60,070 bases of DNA from Aureitalea sp. L0-47 (GTDB lineage Bacteria; Bacteroidota; Bacteroidia; Flavobacteriales; Flavobacteriaceae), in contig NZ_JAFMTQ010000017.1 in assembly GCF_026126405.1 (NCBI RefSeq), positions 1 to 60,070 on the forward strand. Direction: 5' to 3'. Positions 44,001 to 52,945 of the stretch are shown here, piece by piece (position 1 is the first letter of the stretch; every line of letters starts with the position of its first letter). A model generated the notes under the pieces. It had not been told where the DNA came from, ran no database searches, and saw only the letters and a list, made by a program, of their open reading frames with translations. Made by a program: the position numbers and the translations under genes.

Positions 44001-44692
44001 TAGTAGAGATATGTGCGTCTAATTTCGAAAGTGCCAGGATCGCCCAGGAATGTGGTGCAGATCGCATTGAATTGTGCACGGATCTCGGTGTTGGCGGACT
44101 CACCCCCTCCAGAGAATCAATTCAAAAAGTGACCACAGAATTAGATATCCCCATAAATGTTCTGGTACGTCCCAGGAAAGGGAATTTTGTTTATTCTGAA
44201 GTCGAATTTCATGAAATGCTGGATACGATCGAATTCTGCCGCGAACTCAATTGTGCAGGCGTGGTGAGTGGCGTGCTAACGCAGGAAAACGAGATCGACT
44301 TCGAACGAACAAAACATTTGGTCAAGGCTTCGGAAGGTATGGAATTTACTTTTCACAGGGCCTTCGATGAAGTAGCAGATCCCATTTCAGCATTAAACTC
44401 ATTGATAGCACTTGGTGTGGATCGCCTTTTAAGCTCCGGCCTGGAATTGAATGCGGCGGATGGAATTCCTTTACTGAAACAGCTCCAGGAACATTCGGCT
44501 GGTAGGATAGAGATCATGCCGGGAGCTGGAATAAACGAAACCAATGCCCAACTTTTTAAAGTTGCCGGTTTTCAGAGCATTCACCTTTCAGCAATAAAAA
44601 AGGGAATAGCAATTAACTCAATGTTTGAGACAGGTGTTGAAGGGGTGTCAGATTCAGAAATAATAAAAAAGGTGATCACGATAGTTCGTTAG
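43997..44692 (+). CDS. cutC: CutC family protein
   Basis: A 231-residue TIM-barrel protein. The CutC signature IVEICASNFESARIAQECGADRIELC is at the N-terminus (as successive strands), with GGLTPSRESI and MPGAGINETNAQ further on. CutC was named for copper homeostasis, but its enzymatic role is unproven. Its start overlaps the GH20 stop (ATGA). Its TAG overlaps the stop of the convergent YCII lipoprotein gene, which is His-rich, so a metal link between the two is tempting but unproven. Confidence 0.9.
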   Translation: MIVEICASNFESARIAQECGADRIELCTDLGVGGLTPSRESIQKVTTELDIPINVLVRPRKGNFVYSEVEFHEMLDTIEFCRELNCAGVVSGVLTQENEIDFERTKHLVKASEGMEFTFHRAFDEVADPISALNSLIALGVDRLLSSGLELNAADGIPLLKQLQEHSAGRIEIMPGAGINETNAQLFKVAGFQSIHLSAIKKGIAINSMFETGVEGVSDSEIIKKVITIVR

Positions 44693-45234
44693 CGTAGAGG
44701 AAACCCTTTTGCCGCCCACCAGGGATGGACTTCGATCTCCAAACGTCCAGCTTTTACCGAAGGGTCCATATTTGCGAGGCTATCGGCCATTTCCAAGGTG
44801 GGAACATTGTAGATCGTTATCCCGCGGATGTCACCATCATCTCCGAAGGGGCCTGAAATATCCGCGTATCCCTTTTCATACATTTCACCCAGATGCTTCA
44901 AGTGTGCCTCTTGTAACTTAGCTGCTTCTATCGAATCCTGGGATCGTACAGAGCCCCGCTTTAAAAATGCAATAAAATACTGCTGCATGAGGATAGTGTC
45001 ACCCGTTTTAGAATCTATATAATCGAATATCTGGAACCCCGCGTCCGTTAACTCTTTCTTTTGCTTAGCAACCGATTTGGTTTCGTGCTTGTGAAGCTCG
45101 TCATCGTCATGGCCGTTGTGGTCAACCTCTTTTTGATGTAGTTCATGACCCTCTTTATCACCGTGATGTTCTTCCTTACAGGCCACCAAATTAATCGCAA
45201 CTAAGAATAGAATTAATAACGTGCTACGCTTCAT
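44689..45234 (-). CDS. YCII-domain lipoprotein with His-rich linker
   Basis: A 181-residue lipoprotein. The start MKRSTLLILFLVAINLVAC (ATG at 45232-45234) gives a lipobox at LVAC. An upstream frame extension lacks any signal and overlaps the next gene further. Residues about 20-55 contain eight histidines among Glu and Asp (EEHHGDKEGHELHQKEVDHN), a likely metal-binding stretch. The rest is a YCII-related domain with MQQYFIAFLKRGS, HLKHLGEMYEKGYADISGPF and VEVHPWW-like IEVHPWWAAKG. It overlaps the CYTH gene by 11 bp in one operon. Confidence 0.85.
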   Translation of the reverse strand: MKRSTLLILFLVAINLVACKEEHHGDKEGHELHQKEVDHNGHDDDELHKHETKSVAKQKKELTDAGFQIFDYIDSKTGDTILMQQYFIAFLKRGSVRSQDSIEAAKLQEAHLKHLGEMYEKGYADISGPFGDDGDIRGITIYNVPTLEMADSLANMDPSVKAGRLEIEVHPWWAAKGFPLR

Positions 45235-45703
45235 CTTTCCAATATTTAAAAGGTTGTTTTGCCAGATTCGAATTATAATATCGTACGTCCCCGGTGACCT
45301 CCGTTCCCAACCATTTGGGTTTTGGAAAGTCCTCATTCTCACTTTCCAATTCTATCTCCGCCATTACCAGGCCTTCGTTTTCACCGTGAAATTCATCTAT
45401 TTCGTAGGTGTGATCACCAATCACAACTTCGTATCGTGTCTTTTCGATGATGCCGGGTTCACAGATCTTCAGCAATGCCTTGGCATCGGACAAATTAAGC
45501 TCGTCTTCCCATTCAAATCGTGTGGTGCCGGAATCGTTTGATATTCCTTTTACGGTTATATATCCAATCTCCCCGTGAATTCTTATCCGTACCGTCCGTT
45601 CAGGGTCTGTGTTCAGAAACCCCTGTACCATGGTGGTCTTTGAAGAACACTCTTCCCGATAAGCCATTGATTTCACTAAAAATTTACGTTCGATCTCGAT
45701 CAT
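45224..45703 (-). CDS. CYTH domain protein
   Basis: A 159-residue triphosphate-tunnel protein. The hallmark ExExK is in MIEIERKFLVK at the start, followed by RVRIHGEIGYITVK-type strands and TRYEVVIGDHTYEIDEFHGEN and LVMAEIELESEN. CYTH enzymes hydrolyse triphosphates or bind nucleotides; prokaryotic single-domain forms are often tripolyphosphatases. It overlaps the VOC gene upstream (4 bp) and the YCII gene downstream (11 bp), so the three are co-translated. The substrate is unknown. Confidence 0.92.
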   Translation of the reverse strand: MIEIERKFLVKSMAYREECSSKTTMVQGFLNTDPERTVRIRIHGEIGYITVKGISNDSGTTRFEWEDELNLSDAKALLKICEPGIIEKTRYEVVIGDHTYEIDEFHGENEGLVMAEIELESENEDFPKPKWLGTEVTGDVRYYNSNLAKQPFKYWKDEA

Positions 45704-46083
45704 ACGCCTTCTTTTCTCCAGGGTGGATATTTTCTGTTCCTTCCGGCATTAAAAATAATCAATTGATTCCCATCGGGGTCACGAAGTCGTGCTTCGGTCC
45801 ATAACCAGGATTGTTCCTCAATATCCGTATCGAATTCAAACCCTTTTTCTTTTAATTCGGTCACTGTCTTTTTCACATCATCCACCTCAAAATACACGAT
45901 TACACCATTACCTTCAGGAAGTTCATCCACTTCGTGGATCGAAAAAGTCGCATCACCATCGGGTAGTTCGAACCGTGCATAGCGATCGTGCGTATGTACA
46001 ATTAGTCTGAGTCCGAGTTTTTCGTAGAACTCAATTGCCCTGGGGACATTCTTTGAAGGTATGGTAATTTGGTTGAGATTCAT
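45700..46083 (-). CDS. VOC family (glyoxalase-like) protein
   Basis: A 127-residue single VOC unit. NLNQITIPSKNVPRAIEFYEKLG at the start is the first beta-alpha motif, and VIVYFEVDDVKKTVTELKEKG marks the second, with RDPDGNQLIIFN at the end (metal-binding Glu replaced or shifted). Members include glyoxalases and resistance proteins. It is the first gene of the minus-strand VOC-CYTH-YCII trio, divergent from dinB with a 41-bp gap. Function beyond family is unknown. Confidence 0.9.
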   Translation of the reverse strand: MNLNQITIPSKNVPRAIEFYEKLGLRLIVHTHDRYARFELPDGDATFSIHEVDELPEGNGVIVYFEVDDVKKTVTELKEKGFEFDTDIEEQSWLWTEARLRDPDGNQLIIFNAGRNRKYPPWRKEGV

Positions 46084-46124
46084 TTTATACTGAAAGACTC
46101 ACTAAGATATCATAATTTTATAGG

Positions 46125-47234
46125 ATGGCTGAAGCTTTTCCCATACGAAAGATCATTCATGTGGACATGGACGCTTTTTACGCTTCCGTGGAGCAATTGG
46201 ACAATCCGGATCTCGTGGGAAAACCGGTTGCCGTAGGAGGGGGAGGGAAAAGAGGTGTCGTTAGCGCGGCAAGCTACGAAGCCAGGAAATTTGGTGTGCG
46301 CTCTGCCATGAGTGGGGTTCTGGCGAGGCAACGTTGCCCGGAGCTCATATTCGTTAGACCAAGATTTGATCGCTACAAGGAGATATCGACAGCCATCCAT
46401 AAGATCTTTCACGAATACACAGACCTGGTAGAACCACTGTCCCTGGATGAAGCTTACCTGGATGTTACTGAGAACAAAAAAGGGAATCCGAGTGCTACCC
46501 TGGTGGCAAGGGATATTCGCGACCGCATCAAGGAAAAAACCGGGCTCAATGCTTCTGCGGGTATTTCGGTGAATAAATTCGTCGCTAAAGTTGCCAGTGA
46601 TATCAATAAACCCAACGGCCAGAAAACGGTTCCGCCTGAGGAGGTAATCGAATTCCTGGAAGGATTGGATATCAAGAAGTTCTATGGAGTGGGAAAAGTG
46701 ATGAAGGAAAAGATGTATCGGCTTGGGATCTTTACCGGCAAGGATCTTAAATCGAAGCCTATAGAGTTCCTGGAAGAGCACTTCGGAAAGAGTGGCGCTT
46801 ACTATTTCAATATTGTAAGAGGAATTCAAAACAGCCAGGTAAAGCCCACTCGTACAAGAAAATCGCTGGCGGCCGAACGAACTTTTAGCGAGAATATTTC
46901 CAGCGAGGTTTTCATGCTGGAAAGATTAGAGGATATAGCAGCGGAAGTAGAGCGCCGATTAAAAAAGAGTAAGGTAGCCGGTAAGACCATCACACTAAAG
47001 ATAAAATACAGCGATTTTACCCTTCAAACCCGCAGTAGAACCCTGCCCTACTTCGTTTCAACAAAGGAATTACTCATGGAAAACGTTAAAGATTTGTTAT
47101 TCCAAGACAAAATGCGGGAATCGGTACGTTTGTTGGGTATAAGCTTATCAAACCTCAATAACGAGGACAAGACAAAGGAGGATAAACCTCCACCCGAAAA
47201 TTCAATAGACGTACAACTTAAACTCGACTTCTAG
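46125..47234 (+). CDS. dinB: DNA polymerase IV
   Basis: A 369-residue Y-family translesion polymerase. The catalytic motifs are VDMDAFYASVEQ and LSLDEAYLDVT, the fingers YEARKFGVRSAMSG, the thumb helix-hairpin-helix FYGVGKVMKEKMYRLGI, and the little-finger domain from about residue 240. The C-terminus ends in a beta-clamp binding-like peptide (VQLKLDF). It acts in damage bypass and mutagenesis. It is monocistronic, divergent from the VOC gene. No LexA-type box was recognised, although its absence cannot be proven by eye. Confidence 0.95.
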   Translation: MAEAFPIRKIIHVDMDAFYASVEQLDNPDLVGKPVAVGGGGKRGVVSAASYEARKFGVRSAMSGVLARQRCPELIFVRPRFDRYKEISTAIHKIFHEYTDLVEPLSLDEAYLDVTENKKGNPSATLVARDIRDRIKEKTGLNASAGISVNKFVAKVASDINKPNGQKTVPPEEVIEFLEGLDIKKFYGVGKVMKEKMYRLGIFTGKDLKSKPIEFLEEHFGKSGAYYFNIVRGIQNSQVKPTRTRKSLAAERTFSENISSEVFMLERLEDIAAEVERRLKKSKVAGKTITLKIKYSDFTLQTRSRTLPYFVSTKELLMENVKDLLFQDKMRESVRLLGISLSNLNNEDKTKEDKPPPENSIDVQLKLDF

Positions 47235-47284
47235 CTTGTGAAATGAAATTACTTTAATCATTATTAACTAAATCCTTTACAATC

Positions 47285-48088
47285 ATGAAAAAAGTAGTTT
47301 TAACACTAGCTGCCATCGTCTTAACAGCAACACTAATTTCCTGTAAGAATGACGCCAAAGAGGTTACTTCAGAAGTAAACCCTGAACAAGACATAACCCA
47401 AATTCAGTCCGAAGATATTGCTCTTGCCGATGTAAATGCGGAAACCATGGCAGGTGGCGATTATGTATACGTATTAGCCCCCAGCGGCTTAAGCCTGAGG
47501 GAATATGGAAATCTCCAGAGCGACAAACTTGCTAAAATGCCTTATGGTACTAAGGTTAAAGTAATCAATGCTGAAGACAAAGCCACCATGACTGTGGGCG
47601 GAATCAAAGGAGGCATGGATGAGGTTGAATTCAATCATAAGAAAGGTTATGCTTTCAACGGTTACCTATCGAAATATTTCCCTCCTGAATTGAATATCAC
47701 AGCAAAAGGCTATGCTTCAGAATTAAACCAGTTCTTCCCTGAAGTTGTTTATTCTGAAGAGAACGGGGGAACGGTTAGTAGTCCGGAAAATACCGAATCC
47801 ATTCTTTTACCAGAAGCAGACTGGCATGATGCTTTCTTTATTGCACAGCGATTGTTCGATTTTCCGAAAGAATTCGATTTTCCGAACCCGAAAGGCAAGG
47901 ACGAGCAAACTGTGGCCGACAGCAAGCCTAAGAAGGACGTTTGGACGAGCGAGTTGGATATCAGAAGAAAAGAAAATACGCTTGAAAGGATCTCTTATGT
48001 ATATAAATCGAAGAAACTCGACAACCTGGTCGTAATTGAAAAAACCGACAAAGGCATGAAGATCTCGAAGACGGAAAAGATCAAGTAA
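47285..48088 (+). CDS. SH3-domain lipoprotein, 267 aa
   Basis: A lipoprotein with the signal MKKVVLTLAAIVLTATLISC, a linker rich in Glu and Gln, and a bacterial SH3 fold at about residues 60-130 (YVYVLAPSGLSLREYGN, LAKMPYGTKVKVI, KKGYAFNGYLSKYF). The C-terminal about 130 residues are unrecognised. SH3 domains of this kind bind peptidoglycan or envelope ligands. The gene stands alone between dinB and a convergent T9SS gene, with a strong shared terminator after it. Confidence 0.85.
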   Translation: MKKVVLTLAAIVLTATLISCKNDAKEVTSEVNPEQDITQIQSEDIALADVNAETMAGGDYVYVLAPSGLSLREYGNLQSDKLAKMPYGTKVKVINAEDKATMTVGGIKGGMDEVEFNHKKGYAFNGYLSKYFPPELNITAKGYASELNQFFPEVVYSEENGGTVSSPENTESILLPEADWHDAFFIAQRLFDFPKEFDFPNPKGKDEQTVADSKPKKDVWTSELDIRRKENTLERISYVYKSKKLDNLVVIEKTDKGMKISKTEKIK

Positions 48089-48104
48089 TACGTAAATTGA
48101 TCAT

Positions 48105-48138
48105 AAAAAAATGCGACTCTCATTAGGTCGCATTTTTT
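48105..48138. terminator. Bidirectional intrinsic terminator
   Basis: A 12-bp stem (AAAAAATGCGAC with GTCGCATTTTTT) with a 9-base loop lies between convergent genes and has T-rich 3' sides on both strands. Confidence 0.9.
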
Positions 48139-48155
48139 ATTTTATTCTGAATTTC

Positions 48156-50072
48156 TTATTGCTTCGCAACTCGTTTTGTGGTGGTTCCTTTTTCAGTGGT
48201 AATTTCTACAAGATACATTCCTGAAGCAAGTTCTCTGAGATCGAGTTGGGCCTCGTTGCCTGAGATCTGCGAAATTAATTTAACTACTCGCCCGTTGAGA
48301 TCAACCACGGTGATCTGATCGATCTCTGCAAATGAACTTTGAACATTCAGCACATCGCTAACTGGATTTGGATAAACCGCGATCTCCTTATCCAGGTCAA
48401 ATTGCTCATTGCCTAGTATCACAGATTCCGCCGTTAGAACAAGTTCGTTGTCATTTCTGCATACCACTGAAAATGTATACTGGTTAAATCCATTCTGTCC
48501 GGTTACTGTAGCCGGAAGATTACAGGTGTTTATCGCACCCGTAGTTGTTGCAATCACAAATTCATCATCGATCTCCGGATCAAAACCTAATAAAACATCG
48601 ATGGTTCCATTGAATTCTGCATTACCCACTATTTCGAGCAGGTCGTACTCGTCGCCCTGCATATTTCCATCCAGTTCAACTTCTAAAACCGATGTGGATT
48701 CACTGTCAAAATTTCCCTGGAACGTCAGCACCCCCGGCGATGAACCTGGTGCGTAGGTTCCGCTATTCACGTAGTTTGAATTGGCGGTAAAATCGAAAAT
48801 TCCATTCCCTTTCACAACGCCGTTAGCGGTGTTTGTAAAGGGTAAAGCACTGCTCTTTATGATTTCACCTGTGGCTATATCAATTACCCCATTATTGAAT
48901 AATTCGGGGACGATTGTTGTGAAAGATCCTGAAGTTCTCTCAATCAATCCATTATTAATTATTAAACGGTTATCGGCCATTGCTCCTCCGGCTCCGATCT
49001 GATAATTACCTCCATCCAACATAATAACTCCATCCTCATCATTCTCCAAAACACCGTCGGTAATTGTAAGTGCGTGCGACAATTTCAATTCTCCCTCATT
49101 GCGAAAGGTGGTATTGTCTATAATAGCTTTATTACCTCCTCCGGTCCACATCTCGCTTCTGTTGGTGAAAATTCCACCTCCGCCTAATGTGGCCTGATTC
49201 CAACTCACATAACCTTGTCCTGTGAAATTGAACGATGCGGAATTCGGCACTATCATAGGCGCAGTCCAAACTAAGGCATCATTCCCTGCAAGATTTCCAT
49301 CCAGGAACCCTGAGACTGTAAAAGCATCTCCGATGAATTCTATTTGTCCCGTGGATAAAGTGTTGAAAGTTCCGTTGTTATATAATCCGGGATTATTGAG
49401 AATGACTGTTGTATCGGAAGCGGCTGCAGATATGGTACCATCATCATTTTCCAGCGGCACCAATATAGATGCGTTTTGGGCTCCCACGGTAATGGTAGAT
49501 TGTATCAATCCTTTATTAATAAGTAAACCATTTCCTCCTATAAGGGTAGTATTCTTGAAGTCGATAGTTCCGCTCAATCTATTTTCCACCGTTCCCGTAA
49601 TGATGAAATTACCTCCTTCAAAAAGATTGATAGTGCCTTCATTAACCCAAGTGGAAGCCCCACCTCCAATCTCGTGAATACTTGCAGAAAGTAAGTTAAT
49701 AGTTCCAGAATTATTGAGTGTTCCCCCTCCACCAAAAGCGCCGGCAGACCAGTTAATTGAAGCATTATTCTGTATATCTGAATTTGTGTCCACGACACCC
49801 CACCTGCCTTCTACATTCAGCACAGCGTTTCCAAGCATGGTTATTGACTGTACAGCCAATGTGTCCAAAGGATCGGGATTAGCTCTGATCTTTGAGATTG
49901 ATCCATTAGGTAGTATTACATCACTATTGATATCAGGAATTCCAACCGGATCCCAGTTTTGGGAATCACGCCAGCGGTTGTCTGCACCGGCTCCAATGAA
50001 GGTATAGGTTTGCGCTATCCCAGAAAGGCTCACTAGTAAAACGAGGCCAAGAAGTATATTTTTTGTTTTCAT
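48156..50072 (-). CDS. T9SS type A sorted surface protein, 638 aa
   Basis: An exported protein (signal MKTKNILLGLVLLVSLSGIAQ). A long beta-helix-like repeat region (about 25-470) carries repeated elements such as FNNGVIDIATG, NNGTINLL and NEGTINLFEGGNF, resembling autotransporter or pectin-lyase-like adhesins. A C-terminal T9SS type A sorting domain follows: DKEIAVYPNPVSDVLNVQ, VVDLNGRVVKL, LASGMYLVEITTEKG, then a basic tail. It is likely exported through the type IX system and attached to the surface, possibly for adhesion. No catalytic residues are seen. Confidence 0.85.
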   Translation of the reverse strand: MKTKNILLGLVLLVSLSGIAQTYTFIGAGADNRWRDSQNWDPVGIPDINSDVILPNGSISKIRANPDPLDTLAVQSITMLGNAVLNVEGRWGVVDTNSDIQNNASINWSAGAFGGGGTLNNSGTINLLSASIHEIGGGASTWVNEGTINLFEGGNFIITGTVENRLSGTIDFKNTTLIGGNGLLINKGLIQSTITVGAQNASILVPLENDDGTISAAASDTTVILNNPGLYNNGTFNTLSTGQIEFIGDAFTVSGFLDGNLAGNDALVWTAPMIVPNSASFNFTGQGYVSWNQATLGGGGIFTNRSEMWTGGGNKAIIDNTTFRNEGELKLSHALTITDGVLENDEDGVIMLDGGNYQIGAGGAMADNRLIINNGLIERTSGSFTTIVPELFNNGVIDIATGEIIKSSALPFTNTANGVVKGNGIFDFTANSNYVNSGTYAPGSSPGVLTFQGNFDSESTSVLEVELDGNMQGDEYDLLEIVGNAEFNGTIDVLLGFDPEIDDEFVIATTTGAINTCNLPATVTGQNGFNQYTFSVVCRNDNELVLTAESVILGNEQFDLDKEIAVYPNPVSDVLNVQSSFAEIDQITVVDLNGRVVKLISQISGNEAQLDLRELASGMYLVEITTEKGTTTKRVAKQ

Positions 50073-50156
50073 AATGGTATAGATTTTTTGGTTTATACCA
50101 TTACATCGAACTAATATCTAAATGTGAGCAATAATATCGTTCTTTGAAGTGAAATG

Positions 50157-51587
50157 CTATTGTATATGAGACACCCTCAGGGTATTCACCATACCTTTAT
50201 CCACTATGGGCATAGCCGCCAGGTTTATAAGATAATCTCCTTTCTTCACAAAGCCGTTTTTAAGGGCAATTTGATTGACATCCTCCACTGTTTCATCCGT
50301 ACTTACGTACTTGTCGTAATAAAAGGATCGAACACCCCAAAGCAGATTGAGTCTAGACAGAATACGTTTGTTCGATGTGAAAACTAAAATGTGTGAATCG
50401 GGCCTCCAGGCCGAGATCTGGAAGGCTGTATATCCACTATTAGTAAGTGTACAAATGGCTGTTGCTTCAATCTCGTCAGCCATTTTCGCTGCGTGAAAGC
50501 AAACCGCCTTAGTGATATATCGATTGGTGCGGACATGAGGTGGCTCGTGTGGTACACGGATCAGTTCACTATTTTCGACCTGCTTACAGATATTGGTCAT
50601 GGTTTTGATAACCTCTACAGGGTATTTCCCTACCGAAGTCTCTCCGGAAAGCATTACCGCATCGGCCCCGTCCATTACGGAATTGGCAACATCGTTCACC
50701 TCAGCCCTGGTAGGCGTGAGCGAGCCGATCATGGTCTCCATCATCTGGGTTGCTATGATGACCGGGATTCGGGATCGTTTGGCTGTAAGCACCAACTGTT
50801 TCTGAATAAGCGGCACTTCTTCAGCAGGCACTTCAACTCCCAGGTCTCCCCGAGCTACCATAAGACCATCGCAATATGGGACGATTCTTTCAATATTCTC
50901 AACGGCCTCGGGTTTTTCAATCTTCGCAATTATGGGGATCTTGTATTCACTGTGAGCTTCTATCAAAGCCTGAAGTTCTTTGAGGTCCGCTTCATGACGA
51001 ACAAAGGACAGAGCGATCCAGTCCACTTCTTGCTTTACTGCAAAAATTGCGTCTTTCTTGTCCTTGGCGGTAAGGGCCGGTAATGAGATCTTTGTATTTG
51101 GCAGGTTCACTCCCTTTTTGGAGCGAAGTGGTCCGCCCTGAAGCACCACAGCCTGAACTTCATTTTCGTTGTTTGTAGTCTCTACTTCGAAGATCAGTTT
51201 TCCATCGTCCAGCAGAATGCGTTCACCAGGGTTTACATCCTTTGGAAAGTTGCCATAATTCATATAAACTCGCTCTTTCGACCCTTCGAATTCCTCACCT
51301 GTGCAAAAAGTGATCTTATCACCAGGCTCCACGATAACTTCTTCTTTCATTACACCAACCCGTAGTTTCGGTCCCTGGAGGTCAGCCAATATAGCCGTAG
51401 AGCGATTCAATTCTTCAGCTAACTCTCTTATATACTTAATCCGCTGTTCGACATCCTCATAATTTGCATGAGAAAAATTTATGCGGAATACATCAGTACC
51501 TTCCAGGATCATTTCTTTGATCACATGTTTTTCTGAAGACGCAGGCCCTAATGTGGCTACAATTTTTGTTCTTTTTTGGTTTGGCAT
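50157..51587 (-). CDS. pyk: Pyruvate kinase
   Basis: A 476-residue glycolytic enzyme making pyruvate and ATP from PEP and ADP. It shows RTKIVATLGPASS at the start, the active-site IIAKIEKPEAVENI and DGLMVARGDLGVEVP, and the metal/PEP motif GADAVMLSGETSVGKYP. The C-terminal allosteric domain is present. The start ATG overlaps the TAA of the upstream IPExxxVDY gene by one base (TAATG). It is the last gene of the acpP-fabF-rnc-IPExxxVDY-pyk series, a conserved Flavobacteriia arrangement. Confidence 0.97.
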   Translation of the reverse strand: MPNQKRTKIVATLGPASSEKHVIKEMILEGTDVFRINFSHANYEDVEQRIKYIRELAEELNRSTAILADLQGPKLRVGVMKEEVIVEPGDKITFCTGEEFEGSKERVYMNYGNFPKDVNPGERILLDDGKLIFEVETTNNENEVQAVVLQGGPLRSKKGVNLPNTKISLPALTAKDKKDAIFAVKQEVDWIALSFVRHEADLKELQALIEAHSEYKIPIIAKIEKPEAVENIERIVPYCDGLMVARGDLGVEVPAEEVPLIQKQLVLTAKRSRIPVIIATQMMETMIGSLTPTRAEVNDVANSVMDGADAVMLSGETSVGKYPVEVIKTMTNICKQVENSELIRVPHEPPHVRTNRYITKAVCFHAAKMADEIEATAICTLTNSGYTAFQISAWRPDSHILVFTSNKRILSRLNLLWGVRSFYYDKYVSTDETVEDVNQIALKNGFVKKGDYLINLAAMPIVDKGMVNTLRVSHIQ

Positions 51588-52078
51588 TAGTCGAAAATTA
51601 AGTTATGCTTGGATTTAAGCTGATCGATCTCAACAGTATACACTGAAATAACTTCGTTAATTTCATTGATGCTCTGCGCCATTTTGCGCAAAGGAAGTTG
51701 CAGGGAATCGGAAGATATTTTTAAAAAGTAATCGACGTTCCTAAGTTCGGGAATGAGGTTTTCCGTTACCATCTCTTCTGAATCCTCTTCACCGAATAGT
51801 CCACCGCTGGCCACTGTTCTGGCACCTACTGTTCTAAATTTATTAGATAGGAGATCATAAGTGGTATATTCCTGTTCATCTTCGAATTCAAACCAGGGAA
51901 AAGAAATTTCCAGTCCCTGTTTCGAAAAATCCAGGTCTGTTCTTCTTCTGTGTAATTTCAATCCGAGGTATCGATTTAAAAGATAAGCCATCTTATAAGC
52001 ATCCGCGCTGCAATGGATCGCCAATAACGAGAAATCGGTGTTGAAATCTTCCTCTAAGATCAGTTTATAGTTGGCCAT
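51587..52078 (-). CDS. IPExxxVDY family protein
   Basis: A 163-residue protein of the Bacteroidota IPExxxVDY family, named for its motif, here IPELRNVDYFLKI at about residues 115-127. It opens ANYKLILEEDFNTDFSLLAIHCSADAYKMAYLLNR. No catalytic site is known and the function is not established. It is fixed in place between rnc and pyk in many Flavobacteriia and is translationally coupled to pyk by the TAATG junction. A 114-bp gap separates it from rnc. Confidence 0.9.
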   Translation of the reverse strand: MANYKLILEEDFNTDFSLLAIHCSADAYKMAYLLNRYLGLKLHRRRTDLDFSKQGLEISFPWFEFEDEQEYTTYDLLSNKFRTVGARTVASGGLFGEEDSEEMVTENLIPELRNVDYFLKISSDSLQLPLRKMAQSINEINEVISVYTVEIDQLKSKHNLIFD

Positions 52079-52192
52079 ACTTTAATATTCAGCTTAAAAA
52101 TAGACATTGTTTTGCGTTCCCTGTGTTTACTTAGCTTAAAATTTATGAATACAGCAAGCGAAAACGTTTGCGGTTAATAAGTTGTTTCCAAC

Positions 52193-52936
52193 TTACGCAA
52201 GGTCTCGTTGGATCTCGGTCTGAAGTTTATAGAAAGCCCGTTTGGCAGCCCTTTCCTCTGCTTTCTTCTTGGATGTCGCCCTGGCTTTAGCAACGATATT
52301 ATCTTCTAGTTGTAGCTTCACGGCGAAGTGTTTCAGTTCATCGGCACCCGTATCATCATAAACAATGAACTTGAATGGTTTTTTATTCTTCTGGCACCAT
52401 TCGATGAAAAGACTCTTATAGCTAATGATCTTTCCTTCTAGTCTTTCGATATCAACATAAGGCTTTATAACCCTCCGATGAATAAACTTTTCACAATATC
52501 TGTATCCCCTGTCGAGGTAAATGGCTCCTACTAAAGCCTCGAATACGTTGCCATGAATATTTCCGCCAAACTGATCCAAAGGGATCGATGTTTTTAAGAG
52601 TTTCAGCAGGTTCAGGTCTCGTCCCAATTCATTTAAGTGCTCCCTACTTACTACCTTGGACCGCATTTTTGTTAGATACCCTTCGTCTCCCGATGGTACT
52701 TCCATAAAGAGATGAGAGGCGATCACTGCTCCCAACATGGCATCACCCAGGAACTCCAGTCGCTCGTAATTCTGTCGCTGACCATCACTATTTGTTTCGT
52801 TCATCGACCGGTGCGTAAAAGCCTCTTCGTAAATGCTGATATCTCTCGGTTTAAAACCGAGTATCTTCTTAATCGCCACAAAAAAATCCTCGTCCCTTTC
52901 GGCACGAGGATTAAATATGTCTTTTATTGAAGCCAT
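52193..52936 (-). CDS. rnc: Ribonuclease III
   Basis: A 247-residue double-strand-specific endoribonuclease. The catalytic signature is NYERLEFLGDAMLGAVIASH, with the second catalytic acid in GNVFEALVGAIYLDRG. A C-terminal double-stranded RNA-binding domain (about 175-242) ends with AKARATSKKKAEERAAKRAF. It processes rRNA and structured mRNA. It lies 9 bp after fabF on the same strand. Length and motifs are normal. Confidence 0.96.
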   Translation of the reverse strand: MASIKDIFNPRAERDEDFFVAIKKILGFKPRDISIYEEAFTHRSMNETNSDGQRQNYERLEFLGDAMLGAVIASHLFMEVPSGDEGYLTKMRSKVVSREHLNELGRDLNLLKLLKTSIPLDQFGGNIHGNVFEALVGAIYLDRGYRYCEKFIHRRVIKPYVDIERLEGKIISYKSLFIEWCQKNKKPFKFIVYDDTGADELKHFAVKLQLEDNIVAKARATSKKKAEERAAKRAFYKLQTEIQRDLA

Positions 52937-52945
52937 CTACATGAG

